A stretch of 64,000 nucleotides of DNA from Phascolarctos cinereus (Eukaryota; Chordata; Mammalia; Diprotodontia; Phascolarctidae), in the NCBI RefSeq assembly GCF_002099425.1, contig NW_018343990.1, positions 2,294,001 through 2,358,000 of the forward strand. Direction: 5' to 3'. The translations under genes were made by a program, and so were the position numbers. The notes below the pieces were generated by a model that worked only from the letters and a program-made list of their open reading frames with translations, did not search any database and was not told where the DNA came from. Shown piece by piece: positions 33,735 through 43,234 of the stretch (within the stretch, counting starts at the first letter, position 1; each line of letters opens with the position of its first letter).

Positions 33735-34835
33735 TCTTATCACAATTCTTCACAGTCTCCTCTACCTAATATCTTGATGATATCTTTGACCAAGACTGAC
33801 TCTTTCCCTCATCCAAGCTCATTCAATTCTTTGTTAAATCCTGCCAATAACCACAATTTCTCTCCCATTTGTCTCTTACTGCCAACAACCTGAATGGGCC
33901 CTCATGATCAAATGCCTCTGTTGTTTTTGTTGCTCAGTGATTTAGACTCTTCGTGAACCCTTTTGGGGGTTTCTTGGCAAACTTACTGGAGTGGTTTGCC
34001 ATTTCCTTCTCTAACCTATTTTCCAGATGAGGAAACTGAGGCAAACAAGGTTAAGTGATTTGCCCAGGGTCACACATCTAGTAAGTGTCTGGGGCCAGAT
34101 TTGAACTCAAATCCTTCTAATTCCCACTCTATCCACTCTTCCACCTAACTATTCCAATCAAATGCCTACAGGCCCTACACTGTTTCTATTAGCATCTAAC
34201 AAGTCTTCATGCCTATGCTCTCCCACCCTTCCAAAACAGCTTTTATGCTAAGCTCAGATTAATCCTCTTTATGCCTAGATTGGGAAATGTCACTAGCACT
34301 CCAAACTCAACTGCCTACAGTGTAAAATTCAAAAATAACATTCAAGTGCCTCCATAATTTGGTAGCACCCTACCTTTCTGGCTTTATCTCATAAATACTC
34401 TGTACTTTGGCCACATTCAAATACTTGCTGTTTCCCAACAAGCTCACATTTTTCCTCTCTCTCTTCTTACCTTTACTGTTCTCCATGTCTGGACCTCTCA
34501 AACTCTCTATTTTTTTGAAACCATCTATTCTTTAAAGCACAATTCAAATATCACTTTATCTACAAAGGCTTCTTGGATCTCACTCATTTTGTACCTCTTC
34601 TATTTACATATTTCATTTTGTATTATCAAATAAGAAACTGCATTTGCACACCTTAAAGTCGGCAAACTTTTTCAGCAAACCTTAGTTATTTCTTACAGCT
34701 ATTTCTGTGAAGTCTTATCTCCCTAATAGACTGTGAGCTACCACCTTCCCCCAGAAATCCTGGTTAATCTAAGCTTCATATCTCCTCACCAACACCTCTC
34801 ACAGTACCCTGTACTGTAGTAAACAATTGGGAAGC
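33735..34835 (+). mobile_element. L2 LINE, about 0.85 kb, split by a SINE
   Basis: Left part: 'ccacaatttctctcccatt'. After the SINE the order is ORF2 end ('actcaactgcctacagtgt', 'gcctccataatttggtagc', 'agcaccctacctttctggc') and a worn tail ('agactgtgagctaccacct'). No open frame remains. Confidence 0.7.
33918..34156 (-). mobile_element. marsupial tRNA-derived SINE with RTE-like tail, full length
   Basis: The plus-strand text starts with the tail 'ttgctcagtgatttagact', 'cttcgtgaacccttttggg', 'ggagtggtttgccatttcc' and then the tRNA/CORE part 'gttaagtgatttgcccagg' to 'tctatccactcttccacct'. An 11-bp direct repeat ATCAAATGCCT flanks it (33907-33917, 34157-34167). It inserted into the L2. Confidence 0.95.
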
Positions 34836-35071
34836 ATTTCGGTAACTGTATGTCATCTGTAGCAGCAAATACCCCCTTTAGAATAGTATTCTCGAATTTT
34901 CCTTGAAAAAATATAATTTTGAATTATAGACAATTGTCCAGATATTAAGAGTGGATGCTCAGTGCTGTTCTAGCTATCTTTTCTTGACTGGTACCCCTTG
35001 TACCAGGCACATTTGCATGTTGTTTATTCGGAGTTAGGAGTACGTGTAATCTGCAGCCACAGAACAGATCA
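34836..35071. other. unique DNA / possible SINE tail
   Basis: Nothing firmly recognised. The stretch 34985-35071 would be the 3' continuation of the tRNA-like element on the minus strand. Confidence 0.4.
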
Positions 35072-35148
35072 ATGCCCACAGGGATGAAATGAGTGACCTT
35101 GGCTGGCCTCATCAACATGGTGCTCTAACCAATGAGTTAGCCAACCAC
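35072..35148 (-). mobile_element. tRNA-Ile-like fossil (old tRNA-derived SINE or tRNA pseudogene)
   Basis: The minus strand reads GGCTAACTCATTGGTTAGAG (D arm and A box of a tRNA), then 'gccaaggtcac' and the B-box remnant 'catttcatccc'. The order and spacing fit tRNA-Ile with about three extra bases. The T-arm consensus is broken, so it is not a working tRNA. A MamSINE1-type SINE is my best guess. Confidence 0.6.
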
Positions 35149-35374
35149 AGACTGTGGGGTCTGTTCAACAATCCAGCTGATTTTTTAGTTCAATGATTAT
35201 GCTAATTAGTTGTGTCCTTGACTGACTTTCCTTCTGAGAGAAACCAAACTTTTACCTGTTCATTGCCTTTGCTTAAGAAGGTATTTACCTTCACAAACAA
35301 GTGATGTTCAAGGGTTATCATATTTCACAAAGCGTCAGTATGACAAAGGAGACCAGAATCCAAAATCTACAAGA

Positions 35375-35456
35375 ATTAATTCACCATTTATGTACCAAAT
35401 ATTTACTGTCTACTATGAGTGAAGCACTGTACAGGGGACTTTGAGGAATGCAAAGG
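35375..35456 (-). mobile_element. L2 LINE 3' tip
   Basis: 'accaaatatttactgtcta', 'ctatgagtgaagcactgta' and 'tgaggaatgcaaaggaaag' show the reversed L2 tail. Confidence 0.75.
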
Positions 35457-35457
35457 A

Positions 35458-35720
35458 AAGCAGTGGAATGAGGCCTGGATGTGGAGTCAAGGGAAACGTG
35501 TTGGAATTTCAAATACTAATGTTAGAGTCTCAAGAGTGCTGAGTTTAGAAGCCTACCTGTGACACTTAGCAGCTGGGACCTTGGCCAAGGTACTTCCTTT
35601 GAGATTGTTTCCCTATCTTCAAAATGGGAAAGATAATACCTGCGCATCCTATCTCACAGGGTTATCATGAGAGAAGTACTGGGAATCATAAAGTAGAATA
35701 TCAGTAAGAACTAGCACTGC
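35458..35720 (+). mobile_element. MIR-type SINE, nearly full length
   Basis: 'gtggaatgaggcctggatg', 'tgtgacacttagcagctgg', 'cctatcttcaaaatgggaa', 'ctcacagggttatcatgag'. Contains an internal insertion relative to the family ('tactaatgttagagtctca'). Confidence 0.8.
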
Positions 35721-36688
35721 AGAGTTCAATTCCTTCTACCCTGACTACGTCTGGAGGGATCCGACATATAGAGACTCAAGAGCTGTCCTGGTAGCAAGTT
35801 TCTTACATCTGGTTTCAGGTGGCACATACTTCTATGTCCCTTTAACCCAATCATCCCTCAACTCTGTTCTCAGGTCAATGTTTTTCTATTCCCAAGGGAC
35901 TTTAGGAACTTCTCTCCAGGAATTAGACCTGTATTCTCTGTGCATGTGCATGTGTGCATGTATGTGTCTATGTGTGTGTATACACATGGGAGAGGGTGAG
36001 AGGATAGTAGGTAAAAAGAAGGAAGTGGCCCCTACACCTACATACACTCAATCCTCTTCTCATGCAAAGCACCAAAAATAAGAGGGAAAACTCCAATTCT
36101 CTAATGAAATTTAATTTCTGGATTAATGTATATCTAATGGTTTTTTTTAATAAATAAACCAGTTATTTTTAAAGTAGTAGGAGATGATGTCAGGGAGGAG
36201 TTGATTTGGCTGGCAAATCTCATGGGTAGCCAGGGCAAAACAAAGGTCAGAATGCCTGAGTCCTATCTTTTCAGGCTTCCTAGGAGGCCGATGCCTCCAG
36301 ATCAAAGCCCAAAGCCCTTGCTCTATCTTGCTAGGATTCTCTCCCTTGTGGAGCCACCTGATTCGACAGAAGGAACTGCTCCAGTGGCCTTCAAAGGACT
36401 GTCTGTCTACTGTCAACCTGCTCATGCTGAGAATTCTCATTAAGTGTGGACTCCATTTGGGCCAGTACTCTCAGCCTTCTTCCCATTCAGCTTTTATCAG
36501 AACGGCTCACAACTAACAGCATTTGTTAGATGAATTTCACACATTTCCCTTTTCCTGGTTTCTAGCCCCAGGTGAGCAGCTACTGATAAGAGAAAGTTTT
36601 TTTTTTTAATTTTAAAGGGGGAAAAAGCATATAGTAAGAGAAACAGAGATGTGTCTAAGAGAACAGGGAGACATACCTATTTATTTTA
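35721..36688. other. unique non-coding DNA
   Basis: No gene recognised. A TG-rich patch lies at 35938-35985. Opposite-strand frames of 97 and 80 codons (36147-36443) show no domain. Confidence 0.5.
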
Positions 36689-36689
36689 G

Positions 36690-36885
36690 CACTTTAATAA
36701 CACATCACTCCTAATAACTTTCACTTCAATTATTTAAAAACAACAGCCTTATGAGGCGGCAAGGCAAATATTATTATCCCCACTTTACAGATGAGTAAAC
36801 TGAGGTATAGTGATTTGTCTAAAGTCATTATTTAGTAGATATGCTAATTTGGCCCCTAACCCGGCACTCCTTCCAGTACAAGGAA
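36690..36885 (-). mobile_element. MIR-type SINE
   Basis: 'cagccttatgaggcggcaa', 'actttacagatgagtaaac', 'gtgatttgtctaaagtcat' and 'ggcactccttccagtaca'. Confidence 0.85.
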
Positions 36886-37735
36886 TGGACAGTTCAAATG
36901 AATTAAATTCAATGTTTTTTTAAAGATGCCTTAATATTCTTCTGATCCATGCTGGGAGAATCTTCTTTGCAATATAATAAACATATTAACAGATTTCTCT
37001 ATCAACAAAGACATTTCATGTACTAATATAGGAAACATCATGCTTCATTGAGAGTATTTAACTTGTGATTTTTCTGATGTGTTTTCTGTTTAAATTTGCC
37101 TTCTATATCTGCATTAACAAGGCACTCTCATGCATTTCATTTCCTTGTTTGGTTAAGATAAAAAGGGAGAGCAAAAAAGTTGGCTACTTTCCAATGGGTG
37201 CTCTGTTTTGCACCATTACATAGGTTTTAAATTACATCACTTCAAGCTCTTCAAGTACAAGGAGTCAAATAAAAATGACTGTCAGCATCATCACTCCACA
37301 GCTGCTGTAAAAATTTAGGCACAATAAGACAGAACTCCACAACGAGGCTACATCAAATTTTATCACTGTAGATGCCTGCAGAAATAGGTACCAACTACCA
37401 AAACTATGCTTCCCAATATTTTTAATAGGGAGAGAAAGAGGATAATTCTAGAAAAGAGAACCAAACTACCTGAAAGTTGCTTTTGGGAGGAGTATGGGGT
37501 GGGCTGAGGGGGAGCATGTAATGCCCGGTAAAAGCTAGAAACTGTTTACAATTTTGGATGCCTCAATTTTCCACTCTCAAAACCAGGACTCCATCAGTGC
37601 ATGTATATTAACCTGTATGTACTACTGCCGTGACAATATTTTTTAATTGCAGATTTCTACTTACTGAACACCCTTAATATACTAGGTCTCTAAAATGTGC
37701 CATATAGAACACAGAGGGGAAGGTTTAACTTCAGT
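36886..37735. other. repeat-free unique DNA
   Basis: About 850 bp with no recognisable repeat or gene. The part at about 37060-37330 has ordinary, non-repetitive composition and could be conserved non-coding DNA, but this cannot be shown from one sequence. Confidence 0.45.
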
Positions 37736-37737
37736 TA

Positions 37738-38287
37738 ACTTCTCTTGCTCCTCCTCTCTCCCTCATCATCACCCCCAAGTACAATCAGTTGCCAAATCCC
37801 ATCTTCACATTTACTTCCACAACATCTCTTCCAAATAAATGGTCCCTTTTTTCTATTCTCACTGGCATCATCCTAGTTCAGGCCCCCATTACATCTCATC
37901 TGGACAACTGCAAAAGCCAAAGCCTTCTGCCTGGTGTTACTGCCTCCAGCTCAGCTGTCTCCATTCCAACTTATCCTACAAACCAAGTTTCAGTTTCCTC
38001 ATCTCTATAATAAGGGTACTGGACTAAAGATCCTCAGAAGACCCTTCCAACTCTATACCTATGACTCCACAATTCTACTTCTCCACACTTAGCTCACTCT
38101 TCTTGTTCTGGTCAAACCAGCCAAGCTGGAGTTCTCCCATACTTTCTCATCTCCAGGCATTTGCTCATGCTTTCCTGTATGACTGGGAAACAATGTTGAT
38201 TCACTCTCATTTCTTCCCACTAATACCAACCCTCAAGGTCAAGTTGCAATACTGCCTCTTCCACGAAACTTTCTTTGATCCTCCAGT
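37738..38287 (+). mobile_element. L2 LINE ORF2 3' region, split by a MIR3 piece
   Basis: 'cagttgccaaatcccatct', 'tctcatctggacaactgca' (the family's His-Leu-Asp-Tyr-Cys-Asn region) and, beyond the insertion, 'cttttctcatctcca'-like and 'tcaaggtcaagttgcaata', 'ctgcctcttccacgaaact'. The tail is replaced by a GA array. Confidence 0.78.
37985..38073 (+). mobile_element. MIR3-type SINE 3' half
   Basis: 'tcagtttcctcatctctat', 'actggactaaagatcctca' and 'cttccaactctatacctat'. Lies inside the L2 in the same direction. Confidence 0.82.
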
Positions 38288-38328
38288 GGTGGTGTGGGTG
38301 GAGGGGGGAGGGGTCGAAAGAGACAAAT

Positions 38329-38331
<3 letters not shown>

Positions 38332-38397
<66 letters not shown>
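38332..38397. repeat. GA dinucleotide array
   Basis: About 33 uninterrupted GA units just after the L2 coding end and a G-rich patch. Confidence 0.98.
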
Positions 38398-38400
<3 letters not shown>

Positions 38401-38547
38401 TAAATCACCTTTCCCTCACTGGATCTTTCCGCAAATATAATGTTCTATTTTGAAAACGAAGTTTGAGCAGACAATTTTATCTAATGTACAGTTTTCCTTC
38501 ACTCAAGTAAAGCTGGCTTCTCAATACATAAGGGGAGAACAAGAAAC

Positions 38548-38602
38548 ATAATGCTGGGCACATTGGGAAGTACCCAATAAATATTTGATAGACTGAAGAA
38601 AG
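38548..38602 (+). mobile_element. L2 LINE 3' tip
   Basis: 'taatgctgggcacattggg', 'agtacccaataaatatttg' and 'atagactga' are the last bases of an L2. Confidence 0.75.
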
Positions 38603-38734
38603 CAAACAAAACAGGCATCCAGGAGATGGGTGAAGCTCCCTGCTACTAAAAAAATCCATGTAGAAATTAAACATGCTACACTTGTCCTGTGATAATGTAA
38701 AGTGGCTTTGGTGATATGTCACACAAACATAGAT

Positions 38735-39090
38735 CCTAGAGCTAAAGAAAATCTCAGAATAATAAGAATATCAGAGCTGAAAGGAACCTTAGAAATTATA
38801 ATCAAATCAACAAACATTTATTAAGTACCTACCAAGTGCCTGGCAAAGAAAAGCAAAAACAAACAAACAAAAAAACTCAGCAGAATCAAATAATATAGAA
38901 TGAGAGGGACATTAAAGATTATCTAGTACATTATTGTTTAAAAGATGAGCAAAGTGAGGCACAGAGAGATGAAATACTTTCACCACAATAACACGTGCAA
39001 TATATGGCAGGGATAAGACTCAAATCCAAGTCACCTTGACAAAGAGATTAGGGCTCTTTCCAGTATACTGCTACCTCTTTCTCTGCTATA
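38735..39090 (-). mobile_element. MIR3-type SINE, split by an L2 tip
   Basis: Reversed MIR3: 'agagctgaaaggaacctta' near 38773, then an L2 3' tip at 38798-38855 ('acaaacatttattaagtac'). A second MIR3 section follows with 'agggacattaaagattatc', 'aagtgaggcacagagagat' and 'ggctctttccagtatactg'. It may be two MIR3 copies with an L2 tip between them. Confidence 0.7.
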
Positions 39091-39319
39091 ATATCCTATC
39101 TTCAGATAGGTAGAACATCATCGTGACCATCAAACAAATTTAGCAGCGCAGGCCTGGAGAGTTTAAATGACTTCAGGATCACATTTAATCAATGCCTTTA
39201 ACTCAATAGAAACTTCATTTTTAAAAGTGCTTTTAAAAATTGTTATTTAAAAATTCAATTAAAAATACAGAAAACAAAGGCACTTTCATAGGTATGGCAG
39301 TATTTTTCTTCTTACCGGC

Positions 39320-39478
39320 CGTTCACAGAGTCATAAAAGCAATAGATCAAGGACCTAAGAGGCTCCCCTGTCCAACCTCTTCACTTTACAGAAGGGCTCA
39401 GAAAGGTTAAATGATTTGCTGAAGGTCCCCCAATGGCAAATGTAGCAGTTCCTCCTGTAATTGGCCCCATTACCTTAA
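39320..39478 (-). mobile_element. MIR3-type SINE
   Basis: 'cagagtcataaaagcaata', 'gtccaacctcttcacttta', 'gggctcagaaaggttaaat' and 'gatttgctgaaggtccccc'. Confidence 0.8.
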
Positions 39479-40555
39479 TAATATAAAGCCTACTTTATGA
39501 GAATTGAAATTTTTATAATAGATTAGTAAAATTTTGAAAGAGCTATATTTTGAGGGATTAAAGCTTTCAAAATAACTTTATCACCTAATTTGTTCTTGCT
39601 GAAAATAAGAGACATTGGTTGCTTATAAGTTTCAAGAAGCCTGTCAAAGGGAATTAATAGTATAATTCTATACTCATTCTGTAGCATACATCTTGAAAAG
39701 ATCAGCCACAATCTCCACTCGATTTGTCTTTCAGTCAGCTAAGCACTTTTACTGCATAATTATGCATTCTACCACATGCAGCTTCAACAATTTTTACTAA
39801 ATTTTCTCCAGGAAATATTTATTCAAGGTAAAAAGTAATCTGATGTACGCTAATAAAAGATAGAAATAAAATTTGTGCATTTGCACTCAAAAAAGGCTTT
39901 AATATTGAAGATAATTGGATAAACTACTGTGTTCTAACACTTTATTCTTGATTTAAAATTTTATCAAGTCACAATCTATTAAGTTTATATCTCTAAAATT
40001 TGAAAGACAATAAGCTTCCAGTGGATTGCCACTAGGTTTAAAAATTAAGAGAACGTGGAAATTAACAAAACAAATTACTTTACCATGTCTTTATTACATC
40101 CAAGTGACCCAAGCAAGCTACACATCCTTGTAGTCTATTCATTCAAGTATACATCAAATGAACATTATCCTCAATTATACTTAAACCTCTGTTACAAATA
40201 AGCAGTTTCTTATACTGCTCTCAAACTTCACTTTTACATTCCATAAAAGGAAATCAATAGATCTTATAACAACCTCTGATCTCCCTTTGAATACACTTGC
40301 CAACACGAAATTAACAAGGATTTTTTTACCAGTTAATTAGGTGAGGACATAACTTAAACCCCCAAATAAATTGCTTGGTAACAGGTTTTTCTATTTAATT
40401 TACAATAAGTTAACCAAAATGTGTACAGTCAAATCATATATTGATGGGAAAGGAGGGTGACCAACCACTGGCACCATAAGTAACACATCAACTGGTCTCA
40501 TCTTGCTTCATTATCATCTTTTTTTATAATATAAAATATCAAATCATTTCCGGGA
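39479..40555. other. repeat-poor AT-rich unique DNA
   Basis: Just over 1 kb with no recognisable gene or repeat family. Confidence 0.5.
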
Positions 40556-40962
40556 AGCAGCCAAGTACAGTGAGGTAAAAACAAACAAACAAAAACCCAC
40601 TGGATTTTGAGTCTGAGGTCCTGGATTTAAACCCTAATTCTGACATTTTTTATTTATATGACCTTAGGCAAATCATAACTTCTCTGGGCCTCAGTGTCCT
40701 TATCTATTAAATGAGGAAGTTAGATTAGAGGTATCATAAATTTGGCAGAACCAGATTAAAATAAAATTGGGAAATATTTAACAAAATAAATAAAAAATAC
40801 AATAGAACATTGATGACATTAATATATGGTTTTCCAAGTCAATATACAGTCTGCAAGGAACTTTATATATAACTTAGTGACCCCCACTTTCTTTCTGAGT
40901 TTGACGTCACCAAACAAGATGGCCTCCAAGGTCCCTTCCAGTTCAAAATCTATGAGTCTAAT
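40556..40962 (+). mobile_element. MIR3-type SINE, split by a DNA transposon
   Basis: 5' part: 'cactggattttgagtctga', 'atgaccttaggcaaatcat', 'tgggcctcagtgtccttat'. After the insertion it resumes with 'atggcctccaaggtccctt' and 'ccagttcaaaatctatgag', the MIR3 3' end. Together they give one full-length SINE. Confidence 0.88.
40731..40917 (-). mobile_element. hAT-type MITE inserted in the SINE
   Basis: The right end read inversely is GGTGACGTCAAACTCAGAAA. The left end 'ggtatcataaatttggcag' is its worn inverse. The interior 'ttgggaaatatttaacaaa' and 'ttttccaagtcaatataca' matches a mammalian family that I know only by its ends. It is a different family from the element at 41805. Confidence 0.65.
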
Positions 40963-41001
40963 TATGTCTCTTCCTTTATGACCTCATAGCCTATATGCCA
41001 T

Positions 41002-41112
41002 GAGCTGGAGAAGGAAATGGCAAGCCACTCCAGTATCTTTGCCAAGAAAACCCCAAATGGGGCCATGAAGAGTCAGACAGGACTGAAACAACAGAACAAC
41101 AACAAAGCCATC
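41002..41112 (+). mobile_element. truncated SINE/RTE 3' end with target duplication
   Basis: 'gagctggagaaggaaatgg', 'aagccactccagtatcttt', 'ggccatgaagagtcagaca', 'ggactgaaacaacagaaca' and a CAA tail. An 8-bp direct repeat TATGCCAT flanks it (40994-41001, 41113-41120). Only the RTE-like tail is present. Confidence 0.85.
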
Positions 41113-41329
41113 TATGCCATTAGACACAAAAGGTAGAAATTAAGCTGAGGTAAAATATGTAACAAAAGGAAAGAATGCGAAATTTGGTGATTAAGCAGTT
41201 AAGCAGAGACTATGGTAACATCTCACCATGAAAATGAGAAACCCAATCTTAGAGTTACAGGAAATCATAAATTTCATCAATATATCAACACAAGTCAAAA
41301 ATAGTAATAAAATCAATAAACCTAAGAAA

Positions 41330-41520
41330 GGCATGATTTAGAGTTGAAGGGAGCTTTGGCCATCATCTCATCCAACTCTTTTATTTTATAGAGGAGGTGC
41401 TTGCGATCCAAAGATAATATGTGACTTGGTCAAGGGTCCATAGGTACTAAAAGTAGGTAGCAGATCTGGGATGATGAACTCAAGCCCTCCGAGTTCCCAT
41501 CCAGTGTTCTTACAGTACCA
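41330..41520 (-). mobile_element. MIR3-type SINE
   Basis: 'gagttgaagggagctttgg', 'ccatcatctcatccaactc', 'gtgacttggtcaagggtcc' and 'catccagtgttcttacagt'. Confidence 0.83.
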
Positions 41521-41529
41521 AAACTCATA

Positions 41530-41640
41530 TGCAAACTAGTAAGTATTTACTGAATTTACTTAATTCAGTGCTTAGAACTACACCTGGTACTACAGAGATA
41601 CAAACAGCCTCTGCACACAAAGAGTTTACAATCATGTTGA
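41530..41640 (-). mobile_element. L2 LINE 3' tip
   Basis: 'aagtatttactgaatttac', 'cagtgcttagaactacacc' and 'agagatacaaacagcctct'. Reversed L2 tail. Confidence 0.7.
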
Positions 41641-41664
41641 ATCTAGTTAAATAAGCTCTAGCTT

Positions 41665-41803
41665 GTGAGGCAGCTCTGCATAGTGAGAACAGATAGAGGG
41701 CCTTGGGGCCAAGCAGACACAGGTACAAGTCGGGCCTCTGATAGATGGTTAACTTTATTACCATAAGCAAATTACTTTTCAGTGACTCAAGCATCACTCT
41801 AAA
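41665..41803 (+). mobile_element. marsupial tRNA-derived SINE
   Basis: 'gaggcagctctgcatagtg', 'gagggccttggggccaagc', 'attaccataagcaaattac' and 'tgactcaagcatcactct'. Worn. Confidence 0.7.
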
Positions 41804-41804
41804 G

Positions 41805-42498
41805 CAGGGGTTCTGAACCTTTTTTATGTCACAGCCCCCTTTGGCAGTCTGGTGAAGGCTACAAACCCCTTCTTGGATTATAATGTTGGGTTCTGGGGTG
41901 GTTTTTTTTTTTTGGCCTACATTCACAACTGAAAAAAAAATGTTAAGTTTCCGTTTGAGATAAGTAACAATTGAGATGTAATTTTTTCTTTCCTATCCAA
42001 GTTCATAGACTACCTGAAATCTTATCCATGGAAGGGATTCACAGACCTCAAGTAAATTTTTTTTCTTTTAAAATTTTTAAAAATTATTTTAAATTCAATT
42101 TTATTTTATTTTATTCAATTTATTTTTAGTTACAAATTCTCTCCTTCTTCCCCTTTACCCAATGAGAATACAAGAAAAATAGAACCCACAGTCACGCAAA
42201 ACAAATTTCCTCATTACCTATGTTCCAAAAATAAAGAGAAAGAAAAAAAAATAGAAAAATAGAAAAAAAAATATGCTTCAATCTGTAGTCTGAATTCATC
42301 AGTCCTCTACCTGGAGATGGACTACATGTTCCACTGTGAGTTCTTTGGAAATGTGGTAGGTCATTGAGTCGGTCAAAGTTATCCAGTCTTTCAGAGTTGA
42401 CCATTTTTACAATACTACTATTATTATATACATTTTTTCCCTCTGCTGACATCACTTTGCATCAGTTCATACACCAGACCTCAAGTTAAGAACTCTGG
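41805..42498. mobile_element. hAT-type DNA transposon containing a nested L1
   Basis: The left end CAGGGGTTCTGAACCTTTTT and the right end 'agttaagaactctgg' are imperfect inverted repeats. The interior ('tggcagtctggtgaaggct') is shared with 7338, 18010 and 21494. Without the L1 and its duplicated target it is about 260 bp. Confidence 0.82.
42054..42474 (-). mobile_element. L1 3' end, 5'-truncated, with 12-bp target duplication
   Basis: T-rich on the left (the A tail), then the inverse of the L1 3' UTR: 'cacgcaaaacaaatttcct', 'ctgaattcatcagtcctct', 'catcactttgcatcagttc'. The duplication CAGACCTCAAGT is perfect at 42042-42053 and 42475-42486. It cuts the hAT element in two. Confidence 0.95.
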
Positions 42499-42689
42499 AT
42501 GGAGAGAACCCTGCAACTGACTTACTTATCTGGGGTGGTGGAGGAAATTTCCAAACTGGCAGTTCCCCGTACTAATGATGTGGACTCCCAAAGAAGAACT
42601 ACCTCATTACTAGGACAGCCTAAAAGGTCATGCAAGAACTGACCTCCTTTCATAATTGTCCAGGATTCTATGTGCCGATTTTTCAATAA

Positions 42690-43234
42690 AAGTGACCTTC
42701 AGACTCACATCTCCAACTACCCATTAGACATCTCAAATTGAGTGTCTTGTCATATCTTAACCTCAACATGTCCAAAACAGAACTCATTGTCTTTCTCCCC
42801 AAACCCTTCCCTTTACAGAACTTCCCAATTACTATGAATCAGTGACATTGGCTTCCCTGGTGTTCTTTGTACAAGAAACCCTATCTCCTGACTCTAGGCA
42901 TTTTCACTGACTATCCTCCATGCTTGGCATGCTCTTTCCCCTTCTCTGTTTCCTAGCTTCTTTGGCTCCCTTCAAGTCCCAGGTAAAATCCCACCTTTTA
43001 AAAGAAGCCTTTCCTGATTTCCCCTTAACAGGAATCTCTTCCCTCTCCAATGTATCCTGTGTATGTATCCTGTCGGTAGATAATTCATGTTTTCCCCCAT
43101 TAGACTGAGAGCTCCTGAAAGCAGGGAAGGTCTTGTTTTGTTTTGTTTAGCTTTCTTCATATCACCAATGCTTAACACAGTGCCTGGCATGCAGTAGATG
43201 CCTACCTAATGAACATTTGCTGACTGGCAATGAA
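42690..43234 (+). mobile_element. L2 LINE, ORF2 end and 3' tail, well preserved
   Basis: 'cctcaacatgtccaaaacag' continues into a trace reading Leu-Asn-Met-Ser-Lys-Thr-Glu-Leu-Ile-Val-Phe, a hallmark of L2 reverse transcriptase. Later 'tttggctcccttcaagtcc' and 'aagcctttcctgatttccc' precede the tail 'agactgagagctcctgaaa' and 'cacagtgcctggcatgcag'. The section between is shortened. Confidence 0.92.

Noticed and set aside
36147-36443. 97-codon minus-strand and 80-codon plus-strand frames
   Set aside because: No recognisable domain, and they overlap each other. The length is expected by chance in 64 kb.
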